Assembly: GCA_012295275.1 (NCBI GenBank)
Contig: CM022672.1
Coordinates: 30,087,059 to 30,097,058, forward strand
Reading direction: 5' to 3'
Source of the DNA: Chrysomallon squamiferum
Lineage: Eukaryota > Mollusca > Gastropoda > Neomphalida > Peltospiridae
Length of the DNA stretch: 10,000 nucleotides
Positions 1 to 6,562 of the stretch are shown here, piece after piece. Below the pieces are notes generated by a model. The model did not search any database. It worked only from the letters and a program-made list of their open reading frames with translations, and was not told the DNA's origin. The position numbers and the translations under genes are program-made. Positions within the stretch are counted from its first letter, which is position 1, and each line of letters opens with the position of its first letter.

Positions 1-16
1 ATCTATACATACACAT

Positions 17-178
17 ACAAACTTGAACACACACGGAACCTCTGATATAATAAAGTGAAATAAAACTGCCTTTAACATGGTCAGTCTATATCTTATACGA
101 CAAAATGGAATTAAAATATGTACTATCCAAATTTATAAAAAAAAAATTATATTTGTTCCTGTTGTATCTAAAATAAAC
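17..178 (+). repeat. Left arm of the 1.03 kb inverted repeat (copy 1)
   Basis: This copy pairs with 887-1043. It runs from acaaactt through a conserved core (ctctgatataataaagtg, then tatcttatacgacaaaatgg and tgtactatccaaattt) to gttgtatctaaaataaac. An A-rich run at about 137-146 differs in length from the right arm, as expected for a slippage-prone tract. The frame starting ATG at 77 lies across the arm and is not a gene. Confidence 0.8.
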
Positions 179-700
179 ATGGCTCTGTCTAAACATGTTT
201 TATTTAAATACAATAAGTTAATGATTAATCCACAAATTACAAGGGGAAAAAATCTATATTTAAAATCAACATCTATTAAAACTGATATCGCGACCTTCCT
301 CTCTCAAATTACCTTTTTCAGAAAGAAAAAAAAATCTTTAAACTTAAACCAGGAACGAGGGTTAAATCAATAACAATTACAGCTGATATTAGACGTAAAA
401 ATACACGTGTTTCTGATCTAGTATTAAAACTGATTCTCTGTGTTGGTTTGTGAAAGACGTAACACAAACATTGTGTTTGTAGAGTCAATACCGTGGTTGT
501 AGCTGCAGTGTTGAAATCAGTTTGATCTGGATTGGAGAAACGTGTAAATAGGTTGTTTTGAGAGATTTGTTACGTGAGCGAAATTAAAGCTGCGGGTTTT
601 ATCTCTTTTGTGCTGTGACGTTTGAGCATCTCTTTAAAGACACCACAAAATATTTTACTAGTTTTTATTATTTAATTACGTGTCTGTGATTTGTTTTCTT
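179..700. other. Unique AT-rich interior of the 1.03 kb element, no gene
   Basis: No coding frame is supported here. Visible structure is limited to the 10-base palindrome aaacatgttt at 191-200 and a short hairpin with 7-base arms, aacacaa at 461-467 and ttgtgtt at 471-477. The sequence from about 430 to 640 is less repetitive than the flanks and would be the best stretch for finding other family members. Confidence 0.5.
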
Positions 701-788
701 TGCTGTTGTTGTTGTTGTTCAGTCTGTTTACTCATTATATATGTAACAATAAGAACTAGTAATATATATATAAATAAAATAAAACAAC

Positions 789-820
<32 letters not shown>

Positions 821-886
821 TATTTTTCTTTTTCTTTTTATTTATTATTAATTTGTTCTTTCTTTCTTTATTTATTTATTTGTTTT
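701..886. repeat. Cluster of short simple repeats inside the element
   Basis: In order: (GTT)n at about 704-718; interrupted TA-rich sequence at about 735-775; an (AT)n run at about 789-808 passing directly into (GT)n at 809-820; then pyrimidine-rich and (TTTA)n/(TTTC)n sequence at about 821-885, next to the right arm. The AT-to-GT junction is a common compound microsatellite form. Confidence 0.75.
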
Positions 887-1043
887 GTTTATTTTAGATA
901 CAACACGAACAAATATTAAAAAATAAAAATTTGGATAGTACATATTTTAATTCCATTTGTCGTATAAGATATAGACTGACCATGTTAAGTGCAGTTTTAT
1001 TTCACTTTATTATATCAGAGGCTCCGTGTGTGTATAAGTTTGT
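887..1043 (-). repeat. Right arm of the 1.03 kb inverted repeat (copy 2)
   Basis: This is the reverse complement of 17-178. It shares with copy 1 several variants that the third copy (2121-2266) lacks, such as the core reading aaactgc and aacatgg, where copy 3 has atattgc and aacatcg. The arms are therefore closer to each other than to copy 3. Confidence 0.8.
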
Positions 1044-1126
1044 AAACACAAACGGGTAGATTAGATGACAGACAGAGAGAAGAAAAAAACGAGTAGTTGT
1101 GAGGTAAGTGTACACAGAGGGATATG

Positions 1127-1190
1127 ACAGATGGATGGATAGACGGACAGACGAACTGACAGGCAGACAGAAGACAGACAGACAGAATTA
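1127..1190. repeat. Degenerate (GACA)n / (GATG)n tetranucleotide tract
   Basis: Repeated gacag, gatg and gacag units run through this stretch, with a cleaner (GACA)n at about 1171-1187. Interruptions show an old array. The minus-strand frame over 1015-1239, rich in Cys, Leu and Ser, is a translation of this tract and is not treated as coding. Confidence 0.7.
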
Positions 1191-1297
1191 TAGCCAGATA
1201 GGAAGGGCACGTTAAATAAAATAATAAACGTTTATTCAACTCGGGTGGATTATGAAGGGTTTCACTGTTGTACGGAAACCTCCCAGGCTAACAAAAC

Positions 1298-1504
<207 letters not shown>

Positions 1505-1505
1505 T

Positions 1506-2030
1506 ATAACATTTGTATACCCTCTCGTGTATTGGAAGATATTCAAGCTGAACTGGGTGACAAGGTTCACAGTTTGATTAGCTGACGTAGTGGACGTGGT
1601 GGCAAACACGGGCGAAGAGGTAGCAGTGCTAAGAACTGTGAATAAAACAGACAAACACAGTAACATTTATAATTTCAAATCACAAAGCTTTACATACTGA
1701 TTCGGAAACCCGTCCCCCCCGCCCCTTACCTAAAGCATAAACCTGAAGCCGAAACCAAGAACAGAAGTGGGCAAGATTTTCCCAACTTCATCATTTTCGT
1801 AACAACGAAAGATGTTGTGTACACGATGTAGCCAACGTAGTTATTTCATATTAGATTAGTTCTGAGATTGCCACTTAAAGGAGACGTACTCCTGACGCTC
1901 TCATTTAAATCGAACACGTCGGAAGGATCCATTATCCGAAATTTCGAAATCCGAAACTTTTTCCTAGCAGCACAAACAGTGATATCTCACAGCCTTCGGA
2001 TTGTTTTCCAGACACAAAACTAATTCTACC
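1506..2030. other. Unique sequence with weak coding-like and transposon-like fragments
   Basis: This is one of the less AT-rich stretches. On the minus strand, 1635-1521 could be an exon: a pyrimidine-rich run ends in tattcacag before it, and a possible gt donor (gtatac) follows it. The translated segment is rich in Ser, Thr and Val and matches no family I recognise, so it is not called as CDS. A short C run lies at about 1712-1726. A hairpin tttcgt/acgaaa lies at 1795-1810. Iterated ccgaaat/ccgaaac motifs with the palindrome cgaaatttcg lie at about 1936-1958. Confidence 0.35.
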
Positions 2031-2048
2031 AAAAAAAAAAAAAAAAAA
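2031..2048 (+). repeat. Poly-A tract (A18)
   Basis: Eighteen uninterrupted A residues follow a unique block. A run like this can be the tail of a retroposed sequence, but no SINE body, A/B boxes or flanking duplication are evident, so it is recorded only as a homopolymer. Confidence 0.85.
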
Positions 2049-2120
2049 CATTTTAAAAAAATGATTTACAGTGTTATATAAAAATTCCTGCTAACTGCCT
2101 GTGTAAACTGGTTATAAAAG

Positions 2121-2266
2121 ACACACATATACACACACGGAGCCTCTGATATAATAAAGTGAAATAATATTGCCTTCAACATCGTCAGCCTATATCTTAT
2201 ACGACAAAATGGAATTAAAGTATGTACTATCCAAATTTTTATCTTCTTAATGTTTGTTCTTGTTGT
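2121..2266 (+). repeat. Third, lone copy of the inverted-repeat arm (copy 3)
   Basis: This copy is in the same orientation as copy 1 (17-178) and matches it at about 93% over the core, from the CA-rich start through ctctgatataataaagtg to tgtactatccaaattt. Similarity fades after a Gtt-rich stretch near 2266, where this copy continues with unrelated sequence. No inverted partner is found downstream within the window, so it is either a truncated element, a solo end, or evidence that the repeat is an independent dispersed family. Confidence 0.8.
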
Positions 2267-2530
2267 CGTAGACTTCGATCCTGCTGTCGCTCTATCTGTG
2301 TGTATTCTAAAAATTCAGACAAAGGATTCAGAACCTTTTACCATGGATCTCAGACTATAGTTTAAAATATCAAAATTACAGTAAAACTCTTTTTTATTAT
2401 TATTTTGGAGTAAATACATGTCTGTATTTGTTCATTATTAGTTGTTTTTACTTTTGTTTACTTTTTTATTTAGTTTTGTTATTTATTTATTTATTTTTTA
2501 ATATATTATCTTTTCTAAAACTTACGTGTG
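2267..2530. other. Unique AT-rich spacer, no gene seen
   Basis: After the lone arm copy the sequence is unique until about 2380, then becomes TTTA- and TTA-rich up to the triplet array. No coding frame is supported. The part at 2267-2330 may still belong to the repeat family of copy 3, because that copy ends here without a clean boundary. Confidence 0.4.
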
Positions 2531-2925
2531 TTATTATTATTAATATTATTATAATCATCATCATCTTCTTCTTCATCATCGTCGTCGTTATCGTTGATGT
2601 TGTTGTGGCTTTTGTGGTTGCTGTGCTTGTTATTGTTGTCCTCCGCCTCCTCTTCATCATCATTATTGTAGTTATCATCATCATCATCATTATTTTCATC
2701 ATCGTCGTTATCTTTGCTTTTGTTGTTGTTGCTTCTGGGGTTGTTGTTGTTGTTATTATCATCATAATCATTATTATCATTATTATTATTATTATCATCA
2801 GCAGCAGCATAATAAACATCATCAGCATTATTATTATTATCAGTTTCATCATCGTCGTTATCATTATCATCATTGTCATCATCATCATCATCGTTGTTGT
2901 TGTTGTTGTTGCCGTTATTATTCGA
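2531..2925. repeat. Degenerate triplet array, mainly RTY units (ATT, ATC, GTT, GTC)
   Basis: For nearly 400 bases the sequence keeps a three-base rhythm with T in the middle position. Units are mostly ATT, ATC, GTT and GTC, with some TTC, CTC and GCT. The plus strand translates as Ile/Val runs and the minus strand as Asn/Asp runs, in frames that stay open for more than 130 codons. The variants are largely transitions from an ATT-type repeat, with hardly any indel that breaks the phase. A coding role is unlikely: no start context, splice sites, domains or non-repeat protein sequence are attached. Confidence 0.8.
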
Positions 2926-3305
2926 TAAATCCTCAGTATATATTACTGCACCACACACTCATTGTACAGACATAAATCTCATTATTCCTTTAAACACTGA
3001 ACAAATGTATTCCTCAGTCGACTGTTTATATCTGCTATTTCATTCCTGAAATATTGCCTAATCAAAATAATAAAATGTTTGTTCGTGCCAAAAGTATTTA
3101 TTATTTTGATTAAGTAATATTTTAGGTATAAGATGGAATATTATAGGATCGTTATTCAGAATTTAGAATTTCAAATTTGATTTTTTAGAAATTCTGATTT
3201 CGTTGTCTGAAGTAAATTACATTCTATTTGTTTATTACTATCTTTTTATTATTTTTATTTATTTATCTTTTAATTAATTTCAACCCTCCCTATTCCTAAC
3301 ATTTT
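2926..3305. other. Unique AT-rich spacer containing palindromic sequence
   Basis: No gene is seen. The notable content is the long hairpin at 3045-3126, listed separately, and a shorter inverted repeat, cagaattt at 3157-3164 with aaattctg at 3189-3196. The end of the block (3225-3275) becomes TTTA-rich. Confidence 0.5.
3045..3126. repeat. Inverted repeat, 28-base arms, 26-base loop
   Basis: Arms at 3045-3072 and 3099-3126 pair. The inner 14 bases (taatcaaaataata and its exact complement) are perfect, and the outer 14 match at 11 positions. The loop is 3073-3098. It could be a short MITE, a fossil foldback or a transcribed hairpin. A microRNA precursor is not favoured, because the duplex is very AT-rich. 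Confidence 0.8.
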
Positions 3306-3315
3306 TTGAAAATAT

Positions 3316-3323
3316 ACAGTAGC

Positions 3324-3358
<35 letters not shown>

Positions 3359-3681
3359 CAGTAGTAGTAGTAATAATAATAATAACAACGACTATAACAA
3401 CGAATATAACAATAGTAATAATAATATTAACAATAACAATAATAATAATAACAGTTACAAAAAAGACAATAATAATAATATACACAACATTAATTAATAA
3501 TAAGAAGAAGAATAACAAAAACAATAATAATAAATAATAATAATAATAATGGTGATAATAGTGATAGTAATAGCAGTAGCAGATGTAGCAGTACTAGTAG
3601 TAGTAGTAGAACTAGTGTCAGTAGTAGCAGCAGCAGCAGTAGCAGTAGCTGTTGTAGCAGTCGTGGTAGTACCAGCAGCAT
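3316..3681. repeat. Composite triplet array: AGT/AGC and AAT/AAC units
   Basis: A nearly pure (AGT)n block runs from about 3317 to 3372 and passes into AAT/AAC units with some GAC and GAA (3372-3497). A mixed AAG/AAT region follows (3498-3550), then a second AGT/AGC-rich block (3560-3681). The plus-strand frame at 3306-3497 reads as Ser then Asn runs. Minus-strand frames give Leu, Thr and Ile runs. All are shadows of the repeat. Confidence 0.85.
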
Positions 3682-3689
3682 AACGAAAG

Positions 3690-4090
3690 AAGAAACGACT
3701 GGCTAATTTTGTTTTTGTCTTTCTGCCAGTTCGAAGCTCGTGACGAAGTGCTTAATAAACGACACCATTGTTTGTCTTGGCCGCCTCTCCGAATGCAGAA
3801 ATCCGTCGCTATTAAGTAGTCATTGATGGCGATCGCTTGATCCAGCAGCGCCACAAGTGGCCGAATGATGTCATCAAATGAGCAGAATCATACATAAACG
3901 ACTTCAATTAGCCATCATTCAATTTTCATAGTCAACATTGTGCGTCGCGAGTGACGCTCCAAATGACCGTTTGCCGTGAGCTGGAACAATGCCGTCGTGG
4001 GAATCGCTTTCGCAGGCGACCCCGTGGCAGATGCAAGGAGAAAAGAAAGCTAAATGCGAGATCGATTGTGATGTGAAATATTCCTAGAAA
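3690..4090. other. Non-repetitive, less AT-rich block; candidate conserved noncoding element
   Basis: Base composition changes sharply here from triplet repeat to balanced, complex sequence. Visible motifs include the palindrome gcgatcgc (3829-3836), an E-box caagtg (3854-3859), the odd palindrome tgatgtcatca (3866-3876), which resembles an ATF/CREB site, and homeodomain-type caatta (3905-3910). The minus-strand frame ending in this block (start at 3854) has about 50 non-repeat residues, no recognisable domain, and runs into the repeat, so it is not called coding. A regulatory role is an inference from texture and motifs only. Confidence 0.3.
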
Positions 4091-4425
4091 TCATTGTTGT
4101 GATTACTTTGTGCTTGGCGTTTTGTTAGAAATAAAAAGAAGAAAATGTCTTCTGTTTAAATAAAAAGAATTAAAAAAAAACGTAAATTTTTTTTTTTTTT
4201 TGGTCATGTTCTGATTTTGAGTTATGCTCAGAGACACGAACTATGACTAAATGTGAATAGTATAAGTGAAGTATTAAAAGAAATTTATATGTCTTAAATT
4301 GCATTTAATTGTATTTGTATCTATGTTTACTTTCCATTTGGCTTGAAGATGGTAATTCGAGTTACAAGAATGCAATACATTTTGCTAATGTCATGTATGT
4401 ATCAAGCGTATGTATGTGTGCGTGT

Positions 4426-4427
<2 letters not shown>
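4091..4427. other. Unique AT-rich spacer with a T15 run
   Basis: No gene is seen. It contains a poly-T at 4187-4201 and ends in a GT-rich lead-in to the GA array. The plus-strand frame 4309-4512 only gains length by reading through the GA repeat. Confidence 0.5.

Positions 4428-4495
<68 letters not shown>
4428..4495. repeat. (GA)34 dinucleotide microsatellite
   Basis: An uninterrupted run of 34 GA units. The strand is purely purine on one side and pyrimidine on the other, a composition able to form triplex (H-DNA) structures. The perfect length points to a young, mutable locus. Confidence 0.95.
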
Positions 4496-4497
<2 letters not shown>

Positions 4498-4526
4498 TTA
4501 TATAAACTGTAAATACTTATAAGGTA

Positions 4527-4528
<2 letters not shown>

Positions 4529-4597
<69 letters not shown>
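4529..4597. repeat. (TG)34 dinucleotide microsatellite
   Basis: An uninterrupted alternating purine-pyrimidine run of about 34 units, the composition that favours Z-DNA. It lies 33 bases after a GA run of the same copy number. Confidence 0.95.
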
Positions 4598-4598
<1 letters not shown>

Positions 4599-4599
4599 G

Positions 4600-5170
4600 A
4601 ATGACATCATAAAGCTGCAGTATCTATGACCCGAATGACCCGTCATGTCTCGACTGCTCAACCACTGAACCGCACCCATTTCACATACACCACCCCACCC
4701 CACCCTCCGCTCCTTAAAACACACGAAAAGATGTTTATTTTTCTACAGCAATAATACGAAACACGAAATTCATAAACTCGATCGAGAAAATCAGTTTCTC
4801 GTGCGACATTAACTGGAAACTGCGTCAGAGCAAGGGTTAGGGTTACCGTTTAGTAAAATCCACCGCCATTCTAGGAGCACCAGCCGATCGATGGGACCCG
4901 AGATGGCTTTCATGTCTTTGGCATTTAAGGCGATGCTGATAACGAATTATGCAAATTTCTTGGAAATCTCTTACGATACTTAATACCTTATTCAAATTAC
5001 CTACAATTAGCTGGGGAGAAATCAATGGCCTCTATTTGCCGTTTCGTGATACGCGACCCGGTGTTGCTGATAATTTAATAACTGAAATAAAAATGTCCGA
5101 ATTCGTTCCGTTTCATCTTGAGAAAACAGATTTCAAAATGAAACTGTAAAGGATACGGAGCTCTCTGGAA
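4600..5170. other. Non-repetitive block with octamer motif and small hairpins; candidate noncoding element
   Basis: This block has complex sequence between two repeat arrays. It holds a 9-base tandem duplication (atgacccga/atgacccgt, 4626-4643), the palindrome ctcgatcgag (4777-4786), a hairpin gagaaa/tttctc (4784-4800), two telomere-like ttaggg-type units (4834-4845), and a canonical POU octamer atgcaaat (4949-4956) with AT-rich flanks. Short frames on both strands (4843-5025 minus, 4949-5149 plus) overlap and match no family I recognise. A regulatory element is more plausible than an exon, but neither is shown. Confidence 0.3.
4949..4956 (+). promoter_or_regulatory. POU-type octamer ATGCAAAT
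   Basis: An exact match to the octamer bound by POU-domain factors, inside a unique, less AT-rich block. Another exact match occurs at 8269-8276 in AT-rich sequence, so chance is a real possibility for either. Confidence 0.3.
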
Positions 5171-5180
5171 ATAAGAGACG

Positions 5181-5400
5181 TTGTTATTGTTGTCGTTGTT
5201 GTTGTTTTTGTTGTCATTATCATCATCATTATTATTATCTTCTTCATCTTCGGCATTACTGATAGTAATATTATCGTCATCATTATTTTTATCATCATCG
5301 TCATCATTATCATTGTTGTTGTTATGGTTATTATTCCTGTTGACATGTTTACTGTTGGTGTTGGTGTTGGTGTTGGTGTTGTTATTGCTGTTTGTTGTTG
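5181..5400. repeat. Degenerate triplet array, GTT/GTC and ATT/ATC units
   Basis: A second RTY-type array like that at 2531-2925. A GTT-rich block (5181-5212) is followed by ATC/ATT units with TTC (5213-5310), GTT and ATT (5311-5335), a short (GGTGTT)n hexamer run at about 5354-5380, and GTT-rich sequence to 5402. Open frames on both strands are repeat shadows. Confidence 0.8.
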
Positions 5401-5526
5401 TGTTTCAATAAGCTATCGCAAAATAAACGTCAGAAGAAATTATTTACATCTGAGAAGCCGATATACGTCCAGAATTATCGTTCGCATACATAATAAAATA
5501 ATAATTATGATATGATATGATCTGAC
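5401..5526. other. Short unique spacer
   Basis: No gene is seen. A brief tandem of atgat units (5506-5522) lies at the boundary of the next inverted-repeat element. Confidence 0.5.
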
Positions 5527-5666
5527 ATGAAAAAGAAACCTAGAAGATTGAAAAAAAAAAAAAAAGAAAAATCTACAACTATAAAGGGGACAAAATAAAA
5601 TTAAAAGCAACGAACGGTTAACGAATGTCAAAGATATTTCTATATTCATACAATGATAAAATATAT
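5527..5666 (+). repeat. Left arm of the second inverted repeat
   Basis: The A15-G-A5 run (5551-5571) corresponds to a T24 run in the right arm (6079-6102). Outside the run the arms differ at only a few positions. The minus-strand frame from 5649 and the plus-strand frame from 6001 give near-identical peptides because they read the two arms; this confirms the repeat and is not coding evidence. Confidence 0.85.
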
Positions 5667-5981
5667 ATATATATATATTAATAAAAATAACGATTTTAAA
5701 AACTGTTTTATTTTTTTCTCTTTTTCTTTTATTTCCGTATTGAAAGAGAATATTATTTTTTTAGTGAAGTCTTTCACACAAAAATGCATATGCATATAAA
5801 TGTAATATACGTACATACACACACATAGAACAACACACACACATACACACACTCACACATAAATGTGTTTATCCGCCTATATCCTTTTTGTCTTCAGAAT
5901 TAAGGTTATCCCTATTTATTAAGGCTCTCCCTATTTATTTGTTCGTACGTGTATCACTTGGTGATTCTGTCAGTCTGTTTC
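5667..5981. other. Loop of the second inverted repeat, with AT, CA and a 19-base duplication
   Basis: It contains an (AT)n run (about 5661-5680), an imperfect CA-rich tract (about 5813-5860), and a 19-base tandem duplication: 5901-5919 and 5920-5938 match at 17 of 19 positions. No coding frame is supported. Confidence 0.65.
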
Positions 5982-6122
5982 TATATTTATTTTTCATTGT
6001 ATGAATATAGAAATATCTTTGATATTCGTTAACCGTTCGTTGCTTTTAATTTTATTTTGTCACCTTTATAGCTGTAGATTTTTTTTTTTTTTTTTTTTTT
6101 TTCATTCTTTTAGGTTTCTTTT

Positions 6123-6130
<8 letters not shown>
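5982..6130 (-). repeat. Right arm of the second inverted repeat
   Basis: Reverse complement of 5527-5666. Its internal T24 run (6079-6102) is followed by tcattcttttaggtttc, which matches the outer part of the left arm. Confidence 0.85.

Positions 6131-6157
<27 letters not shown>
6125..6157. repeat. Poly-T tract (T33)
   Basis: A 33-base uninterrupted T run immediately outside the second inverted repeat. It may be a homopolymer extension at the insertion boundary. Confidence 0.9.
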
Positions 6158-6159
<2 letters not shown>

Positions 6160-6508
6160 CGTTTCTTATTTTACGTTAAGTGGTTAAAAGAAAATAAATA
6201 TTTTCAGAAGCTCTCTAAACGTTAAATTCAGTTTGTGTATATTACCAGTCGAACGCCACAAAGCGGAACAAAGCCAGTCATGAAAGACGTCATTTTCTTT
6301 CCGAAATGACGTCACTTAGAAATGGTGTCTTACAAAAATACAAACCCGACAGAACAGAACACATCAGACTGACGAGTAGTAACAACATGAACCTGAAATA
6401 TTTTACTTTAAAGCGTTAGACTTAAAAACAGTTTGTCCCAAGGGCTGATGGCAATTTATTTCTCTATCAATTTCGTAAAAGTATATCAAACGAAACGACT
6501 CTTTAATT
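6158..6508. other. Unique block with a CRE-bearing hairpin; candidate regulatory sequence
   Basis: This is non-repetitive sequence between a poly-T and an AAT array. It has two acaaag-type motifs (about 6257-6272), suggestive of HMG-box (SOX/TCF) sites, followed by the paired gacgtcattt / aaatgacgtc hairpin at 6286-6313. No open frame of interest is seen. A regulatory function is inferred from motif clustering only. Confidence 0.3.
6286..6313. promoter_or_regulatory. Inverted repeat carrying CRE-like sites
   Basis: Perfect 10-base arms (gacgtcattt at 6286-6295 and aaatgacgtc at 6304-6313) flank an 8-base spacer. The right arm plus the next base forms the full CREB/ATF palindrome tgacgtca (6307-6314); the left site is agacgtca (6285-6292). 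Two dimer sites about two helical turns apart could allow joint binding. Confidence 0.35.
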
Positions 6509-6509
6509 T

Positions 6510-6517
6510 AAATAATA

Positions 6518-6561
<44 letters not shown>
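6510..6561. repeat. (AAT)n microsatellite
   Basis: About 15 clean AAT units follow an AAAT-like start. Confidence 0.9.

Positions 6562-6562
<1 letters not shown>

Larger units (their letters stand above)
17..1043. mobile_element. Non-autonomous inverted-repeat (foldback/MITE-like) element
   Basis: The two ends are inverted copies of each other: 17-178 read forward matches the reverse complement of 887-1043 at roughly 95% over the best 105 bases, with a few substitutions and single-base gaps. The outer end of each arm carries acaaactt followed by a CA-rich stretch, then a conserved block starting ctctgatataataaagtg. The 700-base interior has no plausible transposase frame; the longest forward frame (77-373) only reads through the left arm. 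This architecture is typical of non-autonomous DNA transposons with long terminal inverted repeats, which move using a transposase encoded elsewhere. No clear target-site duplication is visible, and the left flank is only 16 bases long, so the true outer boundary may lie outside the window. An alternative is two independent insertions of one dispersed repeat in opposite orientation. Confidence 0.55.
5527..6130. mobile_element. Second inverted-repeat (foldback-like) element, about 0.6 kb
   Basis: Sequence from 5527 to about 5666 is repeated in reverse complement at about 5982-6130. The match includes aaaagaaacct near the outer ends, a poly-A/poly-T run of different length in each arm, and a highly similar core (aaaagcaacgaacggttaac and its complement). 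The loop of about 315 bases has no gene. Long inverted arms round a short noncoding centre fit a non-autonomous DNA transposon or foldback element. Target-site duplications are not clear; the right outer flank is a long T run that hides the edge. This element shares no obvious sequence with the one at 17-1043. Confidence 0.55.

Noticed and set aside
2515-2958. Long minus-strand frame rich in Asn and Asp (147 codons)
   Set aside because: It is the translation of the RTY triplet array; opposite-strand and other frames are equally open, and no non-repeat domain is attached.
3717-3770. Resemblance to part of a tRNA-derived SINE (ttctgccag, gaagtgctt)
   Set aside because: The two matching pieces would be in opposite orientations and the rest does not match, so it is likely chance.
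3618-3854. Minus-strand frame with about 50 complex residues
   Set aside because: No recognisable domain, it ends in a Cys/Tyr repeat translation, and no splice evidence is convincing.
4362-4724. Minus-strand frame with Thr-His and Ser-Leu runs
   Set aside because: It arises from the (TG)n and (GA)n microsatellites; the non-repeat ends show no family.
4834-4845. Telomere-like gggttagggtta
   Set aside because: Only about two units; too short to be an interstitial telomeric repeat.
5440-5649. Near-identical peptides from 5649 (minus) and 6001 (plus)
   Set aside because: They look like a conserved protein pair, but they are simply the two arms of the inverted repeat read outward.
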